NCBI GenBank assembly: GCA_003566475.1
Contig: PXDE01000104.1
Location: forward strand, 1 to 13,788
DNA: 13,788 nucleotides
DNA from: PVC group bacterium
Lineage (GTDB): Bacteria > Verrucomicrobiota > Kiritimatiellia > SS1-B-03-39 > PXDE01
Direction: 5' to 3'
A program made the position numbers and the translations under genes. Every line of letters begins with the position of its first letter. The first letter of the stretch is position 1. Shown in pieces: positions 1 through 6,087 of the stretch. The notes below the pieces were generated by a model, which saw only the letters and a list, made by a program, of their open reading frames with translations, was not told where the DNA came from and did no database searches.

Positions 1-43
1 CCATCCTTCCCATCCTCCCGCCCCTACCCTATCCTCCCCGCCC

Positions 44-1546
44 ATGCCCCATCCGACCGTTTCCATCGCCGACCTGTCCCGGCACCTTGACCAGACCGTC
101 AGCCTCCAGGGCTGGGTGGAGGCGCTGCGCTCCAGCGGGAAGGTGGCGTTTCTGCTCCTCCGCGACGGGACCGGATCGTGCCAATGCGTGATTGAAGCCA
201 GGACGGAGCCGGCCTTCACCGCCGTGGCGGGCCTGCATCAGGAAGGGTCGCTTCGCCTCACCGGCCGCGCACGCCCGGACGACCGCGCGCCCGGCGGGGT
301 GGAGATCGCCGTGGAGACGATCGAGGTGGTCCAGTCCGCCGAGGGCTACCCCATCGCCCGCAAGGCCCACGGGGTCGATTTCCTGCTCCAGCACCGCCAC
401 CTCTGGCTGCGCTCGGCCCGCCAGACCGCCATCGCCCGGATCCGCCACACCGTCATTTCGGCCATCCGGGGCTACTTCGACGATCTGGGCTTCACGCTGG
501 TGGACACGCCCATCCTGGCCCCCGGCGCGGCCGAGGGCGCGGGCACGCTGTTCACGGTGGATTACTTTGGCGAGCCGGTCTATCTGGCCCAGACCGGCCA
601 GCTCTATCTGGAGGCGGCGGCCCAGGCCCTGGGCAAGGTCTACTGCTTCGGCCCCACCTTCCGGGCCGAGAAGTCCAAGACCCGCCGGCACCTGGCCGAG
701 TTCTGGATGGTCGAACCGGAGGTGGCCTGGGCGGACCTTCCGGATCTGGAGGCCCTGGCCGAGGGCCTGATCTGCCGCGTGGTGGAGCGGGTGCTCGGAG
801 GACACCGGGCCGACCTGGATCGTCTCGGACGGGATCCGGCCCCGCTGGAGGCCATCCGGGCGCCGTTTCCGCGGGTGACCTACACCGAGGCCGTGGAGAT
901 CCTGCGCAGCCCGGAGACCCGGGCCACCCTGGAGGCCGAGCAGGCCCGCGACCTCGCCGCGGTCGAGGCCCTGCGCAAGGAGATCGCCGGGCTCGACAGC
1001 CAGTTGGGGCAGGCGACCAAGGCCTGGAAGCAGGAGAAGCTGGGCCAGGAGATTCAGGCCGCCCAGGAGCGGCTGCGCGAGCTGGAGATGGCGGTGGAGA
1101 ACCGGCCCGGTCACATGGAGGACGCGGCCGCGTTCGCCTGGGGCCGCGATCTGGGCGGCGACGAGGAGACCATCCTGTCGCGCCGCTTCGACCGGCCGCT
1201 CGTCATCACCCGCTACCCGAAGGCGGCCAAGGCGTTCTACATGAAAAGCGATCCGGAGAACCCCCGGGTAGCGCTCAATCTCGACATCCTGGCCCCCGAG
1301 GGCTACGGGGAGATCGTGGGGGGAAGCGTGCGCGAGGACGACCTGGCCGCCCTAGAGGCGAGGATGGCCGAGGAGGGCATGGATCCGGCCCCGTACCAAT
1401 GGTATCTGGACCTCCGCCGCTATGGCAGCGTGCCCCACGGCGGCTTCGGCCTCGGCGTGGAGCGCACCGTGGCCTGGATCTGCGGCCTCCGCCACATCCG
1501 CGAGACCATCGCCTTCCCCCGGTTCATGGGGCGGCTGTATCCGTAG
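44..1546 (+). CDS. asnS: Asparaginyl-tRNA synthetase (class II)
   Basis: Charges tRNA-Asn with asparagine in the cytoplasm. The 500-residue protein has an N-terminal OB-fold anticodon-binding domain (about residues 18-100, beginning LQGWVEALRSSGKVAFLLLRDG). The class II catalytic core follows: motif 2 at about 206-226 (FRAEKSKTRRHLAEFWMVEPE region), the AsnRS-like EGYGEIVGGSVRED block at 419-432, and motif 3 at 466-480 (GGFGLGVERTVAWIC). Between motifs 2 and 3, residues about 296-353 form a charged, heptad-like stretch that looks like a coiled-coil hairpin insert. The insert makes the protein longer than the compact AsnRS of about 430-465 residues. The ATG at 44 places the start just before the OB fold. 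No Shine-Dalgarno is visible and the upstream bases are pyrimidine-rich. The frame is open to the left edge but has no earlier start codon in the window. The motif set excludes AspRS (no GAD domain) and fits AsnRS well. Confidence 0.95.
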   Translation: MPHPTVSIADLSRHLDQTVSLQGWVEALRSSGKVAFLLLRDGTGSCQCVIEARTEPAFTAVAGLHQEGSLRLTGRARPDDRAPGGVEIAVETIEVVQSAEGYPIARKAHGVDFLLQHRHLWLRSARQTAIARIRHTVISAIRGYFDDLGFTLVDTPILAPGAAEGAGTLFTVDYFGEPVYLAQTGQLYLEAAAQALGKVYCFGPTFRAEKSKTRRHLAEFWMVEPEVAWADLPDLEALAEGLICRVVERVLGGHRADLDRLGRDPAPLEAIRAPFPRVTYTEAVEILRSPETRATLEAEQARDLAAVEALRKEIAGLDSQLGQATKAWKQEKLGQEIQAAQERLRELEMAVENRPGHMEDAAAFAWGRDLGGDEETILSRRFDRPLVITRYPKAAKAFYMKSDPENPRVALNLDILAPEGYGEIVGGSVREDDLAALEARMAEEGMDPAPYQWYLDLRRYGSVPHGGFGLGVERTVAWICGLRHIRETIAFPRFMGRLYP

Positions 1547-1747
1547 GCGATTCGGGCCCGGTTCGTCCGCCATGGTCGCGATGAGCCGCACGCGAGGTAC
1601 GTCCACGGGCCACTCCTGGCGGGTGCCTGGCTCGTTCCAGGAACCGAGGCATGGCCTGTCCTCGCTCCGGCTCGTCCCGCCCGTGGCGCATTCGCGTCAA
1701 CGTAAGCGGACGCGGAAGCTGCCGACTGCGTATTCGGATGCCCCAAA

Positions 1748-1763
1748 GGGGCTTCGTAGCCCC
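1748..1763. repeat. GGGGC/GCCCC hairpin
   Basis: A perfect 5-bp stem GGGGC (1748-1752) and GCCCC (1759-1763) encloses the loop TTCGTA. It directly abuts the 34-bp element at 1764. No T-run follows, so it is not a clear intrinsic terminator for asnS. It looks like one module of the composite repeat block. Confidence 0.5.
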
Positions 1764-1797
1764 AGCCCAGGGTTGCGAGGAACGAGCTACCCTGGGT
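1764..1797 (+). repeat. 34-bp hairpin repeat, copy 1 (forward)
   Basis: The element starts AGCCCAGGGTTGCG and ends ACCCTGGGT, so its own ends are inverted complements. A second 34-bp copy with the same ends lies at 1906-1939 in the opposite orientation; only the central bases differ. Equal length, shared ends and inverse orientation indicate a dispersed repeat family, not chance. Confidence 0.8.
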
Positions 1798-1833
1798 GCC
1801 AGGGTCCGATAACATTCCTACCCTGAAGGGGTT

Positions 1834-1871
1834 GCGTCCGACCCATCCAGCGCCTTGGGCCGAGCGGACGC
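1834..1871. repeat. GCGTCCG/CGGACGC hairpin between the two 34-bp copies
   Basis: Arms GCGTCCG (1834-1840) and CGGACGC (1865-1871) are perfect 7-bp complements. The enclosed bases CCCA (1842-1845) and TTGGG (1855-1859) allow a further short stem. It lies midway between the two inverted 34-bp elements, so the block from about 1741 to 1964 is a compound of nested palindromes. Confidence 0.6.
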
Positions 1872-1905
1872 ACCCCCGTTGGGGTTGGCCGTTGGTGGGC
1901 GATAG

Positions 1906-1939
1906 ACCCAGGGTCGCGGCAAGGCCGCAACCCTGGGCT
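1906..1939 (-). repeat. 34-bp hairpin repeat, copy 2 (inverted)
   Basis: Read on the minus strand this begins AGCCCAGGGTTGCGG and ends ACCCTGGGT, matching the copy at 1764-1797 at both ends. It folds into a strong hairpin: the outer ACCCAGGGT pairs with ACCCTGGGCT, and an inner GCGGC/GCCGC stem closes on AAG. Confidence 0.8.
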
Positions 1940-1947
1940 GGCGGATG

Positions 1948-1964
1948 GAACCCCGTTGGGGTTC
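1948..1964. repeat. GAACCCC/GGGGTTC palindrome
   Basis: Perfect 7-bp arms flank the loop GTT. A sister CCCCGTTGGGG lies near 1874-1884. A larger palindrome with the same GAACCCC...GGGGTTC ends occurs upstream of floA at 12928-12951, so the motif recurs across the window. Confidence 0.6.
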
Positions 1965-2092
1965 GGCAGAGGCTCCGGAACCGGCTATGGAAGCCTGACG
2001 CTGGACCAGGAAATCTGGATCATAACGTACTGCTCTGAGACACCGCCACAGTTGTCGCTCTCCGCTCATCTCGCGCCGGGGTCTCCCCCCTT

Positions 2093-2228
2093 GTGGTGGC
2101 CGTTCGACCGAGTCTTCGAGGGAGAACGGCTCCGGGCGGGGGACGAGGGAGGGCACGACGCGGAACAGAGGTCGAACACGGTGGGTGGAAGCCGCTCTCC
2201 TTCGCAGACTCAGTCGAGCGGCCGCTAC
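2093..2228. repeat. Long inverted repeat, two 41-bp arms
   Basis: Bases 2093-2133 and the complement of 2188-2228 align without gaps at 33 of 41 positions by hand count. The shared blocks are GGCCG, TCGAC, GAGTCT, GGAGA and CGGCT. On the plus strand four of the eight mismatches are G-U wobbles, so an RNA stem of about 37 pairs around a 54-base loop is possible. Function unknown; it may be a degenerate repeat or mobile element, or a structured RNA. Confidence 0.65.
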
Positions 2229-2331
2229 AGGACGTTGAGGAAGGCCGAGCCGACATCCCACATTGCACGCCTCACATCGCCCCGTGTCTCATTTCTCGTC
2301 CGACTGACCACAGACCCAGGACCCCAAGAGG

Positions 2332-2359
2332 TTGCGTGCTCTCCCTTATCCGCTAATGT
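2332..2359 (+). promoter_or_regulatory. Possible sigma-70 promoter for the exported-protein gene
   Basis: TTGCGT (2332-2337) and TAATGT (2354-2359) are separated by 16 bp and lie about 45 bp before the ATG at 2405. Both boxes are imperfect and the region overlaps a repeat-like sequence, so this is a weak call. Confidence 0.25.
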
Positions 2360-2404
2360 GGTAGACATGGTCTTACCCCCAACATTCAAGCCATAGGACG
2401 ACCC

Positions 2405-4867
2405 ATGCCAACCTATCGCCCTTTCCTCCGCCAACCCGCCCTCCTCGCCGGCGCCTTTCTGGCCCTCGCCTCCGTTGCCGGAGCCAACACCCGCTTCCAC
2501 CAGTACACCCGGCAGTTCCACGAGCCCGAGAACGCCGCCGTCCCGCTCGCCTCGGGCTACCTCGGCGGTGAGGGGGACGAATACCTGAGCGGCGGCGCCT
2601 TCCTGCCCGACGGGTCGCTGCTCCTGGCCGGCACCGCCTACGGTCCGGTTCTTACCATCGCGGGCCGGGCGCCCAGGGTCATCGGCCGCGACGCCCCTAC
2701 GCCCGACTTCACCATGCCCATGCGGGGCGACCGGATCGCCCCCCCGAACTGGGGCCACACTCAAGGCGCGGGATTCATCGTGCGCCTGTCGCCCGCCTAC
2801 GACCGAATCGTCGAGGCGGTCCGGTTCCCCTGGGGCGCCGGGTCGCTCACCGACATCGCGACCGGTCCGGACGGCGGCATCTACGTCGCCGGCATCCAGG
2901 GGGATCGGTTCGGCGACCTCACCCCGGCCCGGGAGGCGGGCGCCGAAGGGGTGACCGGACCGGACCGGATCTTCGTCGGGAAGCTGCGCCCCGACTTACG
3001 CGGGTTCGAGTGGTGCCTGACCCTGCGGGACGACGCGGGCGCGGCGCCCAAGCTCCGCACCCTGACCGACGGGAACATCGGGCTTGTCGGCGCCCATGCC
3101 TACCACATCACCCCCCGGGGCCAGATCGCCAGGGCCACGGAGATCGGGCTTACCGGAAGCTGGGTCCAGGGGATTGATTTCGAGACTCACGCCGAGGCGC
3201 GGGGTGGCGACGGCAACACCCGCACCGGATGGGAGCCATGGCGGCAGCCCAGCTTCCAGATGTTCAATGCCGACCGCGAGCACACCTTCAGCTTCTACCG
3301 CTGGTCCTCGCGGCTGGTGGGCACCAACTGGTCGCGGCTGGTGTCCGACTCGTCGACCCGGGTCGTCACCTTCGACCGCAACGGGAATGTGATCATGGGC
3401 GGGTGGTCGGACGGGGGCAACTCGGTGATGGCCCATGTGCCCTACGACCTCACCCGCAACGTGCGGGGGGCCATCGAGGAGCGGACCGGCCGCCGGACCG
3501 GCCTGCCGTTCAGCACCTGGGGGGCCGGGGTGGGCTCCTTCGCGCACATCAACAAGATCGATGTCGAGACCGGCGAGCCCCTGGCCTACACGCTGTTCAT
3601 CGCCTATCTGGGCGACCGCAACCGGCCCAGTTCGGTCAGCCTCGACATGCTCGACACCGCCGTGGACAACTCGCTGCTGCTCAGCGGCAGCTCCGCCTAC
3701 GGCCTGATCGAGACCGGGAGCACCAAGGTCAACACGCTGGATGCCGAGGCCGGCGACTACATCGGCGGGCGGTTCATCGCCGTGCTCGACGAGCCCTGGG
3801 GCAACATCCGGTTCTCCTCGGCCCTGCCCGGGGGTGGCCAGGTGAATCTCAAGCGGCACTCCCGGAACCGCAGCGCCGCCATCGGGACCGACTCCGCCCG
3901 CATCGGCGACAAGACCCGGGTGGTCTTTGTGGGGGGCGCCGTCGAGCACGAGAAGTTCCGGCGCGTCGGGGGGCCCCAGGCCGGCTTTGGCGGCGGCCAT
4001 CTCGACGGCCAGTTCGTGGTGCTCGAGATGGACACCCTTGCCCCGCTCCCGCCCTTCGAGCCCCAGGTCCCCACCTCCGCCGGGCGAAGCGTGTCCCTGC
4101 CCGACACCGACCGCGACATCGACGGCCTGTTCGTGGTCAGCGAAGGCATGAACCGCCACCACAGCGTGCTGGTCCTGCGCGACACCACGGCCCGGAAATG
4201 GCCCGCCATCTACCTGGGCCGTCCCGACGGCCAGGGCCAGGTCGACACCCGCGGACGGGGCGCCTTCACCCTTGTCGGCGCCCCGGAGCAGGTGGAGCTC
4301 CGCGAGGGCGCCCACCAGCATCGGCGCCTCGGAGGCACCTACGGTTCCGGCGACTACCCCGGGCTGGAGATCGCGGTGACGGTGACCGGCCCCGAGACCG
4401 CCACCGGCACCATCGCCTACAACGGCCGCACGCTGGAGTTGGAGGGCCGCCTCTCCATCCGCGACTCCCGGCCCTCCGGCCGGGGCGTCAACCTCCGGGG
4501 CCTGTTCCGGGCCACCAAGGCGCAGCTCGGCCTCGACGGCCGGGATCCGGACGATGCCGAGGACGAGATCCTCATCGAGTTCTGGGCCCCCGGCCGGCCG
4601 GCCCCGGACACCATGCGGCGGGAGGCCGCCGCCGAACCGGCGGCGCCGGAGGTTCCGGAGGATCCGGTGGCGGTCGCGCCCCCGGCGGATGCCCGCGCCC
4701 TCCGCGAATGGACCGACCAACAGGGCCGCACCATCCGGGCCCGGCTGCTCGCCCGGCAGGACGACCTCATCCGCATCGAGCGCGAGGACGGGGAGACCTT
4801 CGTGATCCGCATCGACCTGCTCAGCGAACCGGACCGGGCCTTCGTCGCGGAGGCCACCGGATCCTGA
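2405..4867 (+). CDS. Large exported protein with propeller-like repeats and C-terminal SHD1-like domain
   Basis: An 820-residue protein of unknown function. Residues 1-27 form a signal peptide (basic start, then LLAGAFLALASVAGA, cleavage before NTR), so it is exported. The central part has recurring strand-turn motifs of the 'PDGSLLLAGTAYG', 'PDGGIYVAG', 'RNGNVIMGGWSDGG' kind, which resemble SBBP-type beta-propeller blades. A Pro/Ala/Glu-rich linker at about 728-764 leads to residues 767-820 (REWTDQQGRTIRARLL ... LSEPDRAFVAEA). These read like the SHD1-like domain frequent at the ends of PVC-group exported proteins, usually thought to bind something else. The ATG at 2405 has AGGA at 2395-2398 with good spacing. 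It ends 12 bp from the convergent lipoprotein gene. The domain calls are by eye; the enzymatic role, if any, is unknown. Confidence 0.85.
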   Translation: MPTYRPFLRQPALLAGAFLALASVAGANTRFHQYTRQFHEPENAAVPLASGYLGGEGDEYLSGGAFLPDGSLLLAGTAYGPVLTIAGRAPRVIGRDAPTPDFTMPMRGDRIAPPNWGHTQGAGFIVRLSPAYDRIVEAVRFPWGAGSLTDIATGPDGGIYVAGIQGDRFGDLTPAREAGAEGVTGPDRIFVGKLRPDLRGFEWCLTLRDDAGAAPKLRTLTDGNIGLVGAHAYHITPRGQIARATEIGLTGSWVQGIDFETHAEARGGDGNTRTGWEPWRQPSFQMFNADREHTFSFYRWSSRLVGTNWSRLVSDSSTRVVTFDRNGNVIMGGWSDGGNSVMAHVPYDLTRNVRGAIEERTGRRTGLPFSTWGAGVGSFAHINKIDVETGEPLAYTLFIAYLGDRNRPSSVSLDMLDTAVDNSLLLSGSSAYGLIETGSTKVNTLDAEAGDYIGGRFIAVLDEPWGNIRFSSALPGGGQVNLKRHSRNRSAAIGTDSARIGDKTRVVFVGGAVEHEKFRRVGGPQAGFGGGHLDGQFVVLEMDTLAPLPPFEPQVPTSAGRSVSLPDTDRDIDGLFVVSEGMNRHHSVLVLRDTTARKWPAIYLGRPDGQGQVDTRGRGAFTLVGAPEQVELREGAHQHRRLGGTYGSGDYPGLEIAVTVTGPETATGTIAYNGRTLELEGRLSIRDSRPSGRGVNLRGLFRATKAQLGLDGRDPDDAEDEILIEFWAPGRPAPDTMRREAAAEPAAPEVPEDPVAVAPPADARALREWTDQQGRTIRARLLARQDDLIRIEREDGETFVIRIDLLSEPDRAFVAEATGS

Positions 4868-4879
4868 GCCGGACCGAGG

Positions 4880-5773
4880 TCACCGCCGGAGGAAGAACTC
4901 CACCTCGCCGAGGGGCCCGAAGTCGATCCGCCAGATGCCGGGGACGGCGGGCAGGGTGATGGGCGACAGGTTGCCGGTGATGATGATGTCGCCCGGCTTG
5001 AGCCGCCAGCCGCGGCGGGTGCCCTCGTTGATGATCCACCGGGCCGCCGCCAGGGGGTCGCCCCCGTAGGCCGCCGCGCCGGTGGTGTCGACGCGCCGCC
5101 GTCCGTCGGAAAACACCGTCACCGGCAAGGCGGCCAGGTCCAGGCCGTCCAGCGACACCGGTTCGCCCACCACGTACCCTTCGGACCCCAGATTCGAGGC
5201 GATGAGATCGGTCCGGACCAGGGTGCGGCCGCGCTCGAAATCCACCCAGGGCAGTTCCACCACCGGCACCGCCGCCTCCAGATAGTCCGCAAGGTCCGCG
5301 GCGGCGGGCAGGGGGCCCAGAATCGCCCTCCGGACCATGAAGCCGATCTCCGGCTCCACGAACATGAATCCGTCCCTGGGGATGGCGATGCGCCGGCCGG
5401 GGGTCTCCCGACGGTTCTCCCACAGGACGCCCACGGCGGGCTGGACGGCCCCGTAGCGCTCCATCTCCCGCTCGCTGGACAGGCCGATCTTCAGCCCGCC
5501 CGCCCGGTCGTGCCGCATCCGCGACTCGACGAACCGGTGCTGGACGCCATAGGCCTCGCGCTCGGTCCACTCCGGGAACCGGGCGCTTACCACCGGGGTG
5601 CGTCGGTCCCGACGCCACGCCTGGTACAGCACGTCGCCCATGAACCGGACGTTCTGCGGGTCGTCGGGATTGAACGGCGCGCGGGTCGCGCATCCGCTCG
5701 CCAGAAACGACGCCGCGAGCAGGCCGGCCCCCAGAAGCGCTGGCCCGTACTCCCGTGGACGCGGGGCGGCCAT
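4880..5773 (-). CDS. Lipoprotein with 2-keto-4-pentenoate hydratase-like (MhpD/FAH) domain
   Basis: A 297-residue protein. Residues 1-28 are a lipoprotein signal (LLAASFLASGC, lipobox Cys28). The mature part matches the MhpD/FAH-superfamily hydratase pattern. GLKIGLSS holds Lys95, at the position of the family's catalytic lysine. VEPEIGF holds Glu140 and Glu142. Glu173 lies 31 residues after Glu142, the same spacing as the metal-ligand acids in MhpD. A LIASNLGSEGYVVG block (190-203) and a GDIIITG...IDFGPLGEVEF end (261-293) follow. Known relatives are cytoplasmic and hydrate 2-hydroxypentadienoate-type substrates; an exported lipid-anchored version is unusual. The ATG at 5773 is preferred over upstream starts because it begins the signal peptide. 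It lies 5 nt after the stop of the small upstream gene, with AAGG overlapping that stop, which suggests translational coupling. Substrate unknown. Confidence 0.8.
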   Translation of the reverse strand: MAAPRPREYGPALLGAGLLAASFLASGCATRAPFNPDDPQNVRFMGDVLYQAWRRDRRTPVVSARFPEWTEREAYGVQHRFVESRMRHDRAGGLKIGLSSEREMERYGAVQPAVGVLWENRRETPGRRIAIPRDGFMFVEPEIGFMVRRAILGPLPAAADLADYLEAAVPVVELPWVDFERGRTLVRTDLIASNLGSEGYVVGEPVSLDGLDLAALPVTVFSDGRRRVDTTGAAAYGGDPLAAARWIINEGTRRGWRLKPGDIIITGNLSPITLPAVPGIWRIDFGPLGEVEFFLRR

Positions 5774-5778
5774 GGCCT

Positions 5779-5985
5779 TCACCGGGAAGGGGCCGGCGAG
5801 GTGGCGGAGCCGTCGGGGTCCTTCTTGCAGCCCGGGCACCGGATCTTCTCGCCCTTGTAGGTGATGCTGCCGCATCCGCAGGATGTGAAGGTCTTCCCCC
5901 GGAAGATCAGTCCCACGGCCATGAGCAGGGCGAACAGAAGCAGAGCGGCCAGGACCACCCCGAGAAGAAATAGGAAGTTGGTCAT
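5779..5985 (-). CDS. Small NqrM/DUF539-like membrane protein with four cysteines
   Basis: A 68-residue protein with one transmembrane helix (about residues 4-28, FLFLLGVVLAALLLFALLMA), then AVGLIFRGK and a cysteine module CGC (36-38) ... CPGC (50-53). The order of helix, 'MAVGxIF', basic turn and Cys cluster resembles NqrM (DUF539), a membrane protein that helps deliver iron to the Na+-translocating NADH:quinone reductase. No nqr gene lies in this window, so the role is not supported by context. It could equally be a small zinc-ribbon-like membrane protein. It is the first gene of a two-gene unit with the hydratase-like lipoprotein. No Shine-Dalgarno is visible, and a -10-like box sits 6 nt before the ATG, so the mRNA may be leaderless. 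Confidence 0.7.
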   Translation of the reverse strand: MTNFLFLLGVVLAALLLFALLMAVGLIFRGKTFTSCGCGSITYKGEKIRCPGCKKDPDGSATSPAPSR

Positions 5986-5991
5986 GGGACC

Positions 5992-6020
5992 ACTATGCCG
6001 CGACTTGCCTCGCTCCGCAA
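5992..6020 (-). promoter_or_regulatory. Candidate promoter for the minus-strand small-protein/lipoprotein unit
   Basis: On the minus strand TTGCGG (6020-6015) and CATAGT (5997-5992) are 17 bp apart. The -10 box ends only 6 nt before the ATG at 5985, so transcription would begin at or next to the start codon. The lack of a Shine-Dalgarno agrees with a leaderless transcript. Confidence 0.45.
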
Positions 6021-6049
6021 CCGGGTTGGGACGGCCCGCGTGTCTAGTG

Positions 6050-6078
6050 CTGCAACGCTCTCCGATCTGTCGTATAGT
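6050..6078 (+). promoter_or_regulatory. Candidate promoter for the nfeD operon
   Basis: TATAGT at 6073-6078 matches the -10 consensus at 5 of 6 positions. The -35 region 17 bp upstream (CTGCAA, 6050-6055) is poor. The -10 ends 9 nt before the ATG at 6088, implying a leader of only a few bases. It is divergent from the promoter at 5992-6020 inside a 102-bp gap. Confidence 0.4.
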
Positions 6079-6087
6079 GGGGGCGTT

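Larger units (their letters stand above)
1547..2404. other. Repeat-rich intergenic region without a convincing gene
   Basis: This 858-bp spacer separates asnS from the large exported-protein gene. Short open frames exist on both strands but none has family-like sequence, a ribosome-binding site or coding character. Many are the arms of hairpins read through. It holds several palindromic elements listed separately (1748-1763, 1764-1797, 1834-1871, 1906-1939, 1948-1964 and 2093-2228). It also holds a stray GGCCTGTCC at 1653-1661, which matches the core of the REP repeats around the transposase gene. A degenerate copy of the CTCTCCC-TATCCG-type repeat lies near 2338-2353 and a CATCCCACAT element near 2253-2263; both relate to repeats upstream of floA. 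Spacers of this kind are typical of PVC-group genomes, which is recollection rather than a search result. Confidence 0.75.

Noticed and set aside
1631..1648. asnS terminator formed by CTCG...CGAG hairpin
   Set aside because: The stem has a bulge and no T-run follows, so an intrinsic terminator cannot be supported.
2996..4959. Long open frames overlapping the 2405-4867 gene (minus strand 2996-4720; plus strand 3229-4959 in another frame)
   Set aside because: High GC makes stop codons rare in alternative frames. Their translations are Gly/Arg/Ala/Pro/His-rich with no domain, while the 2405 frame has a signal peptide, an RBS and family-like sequence.
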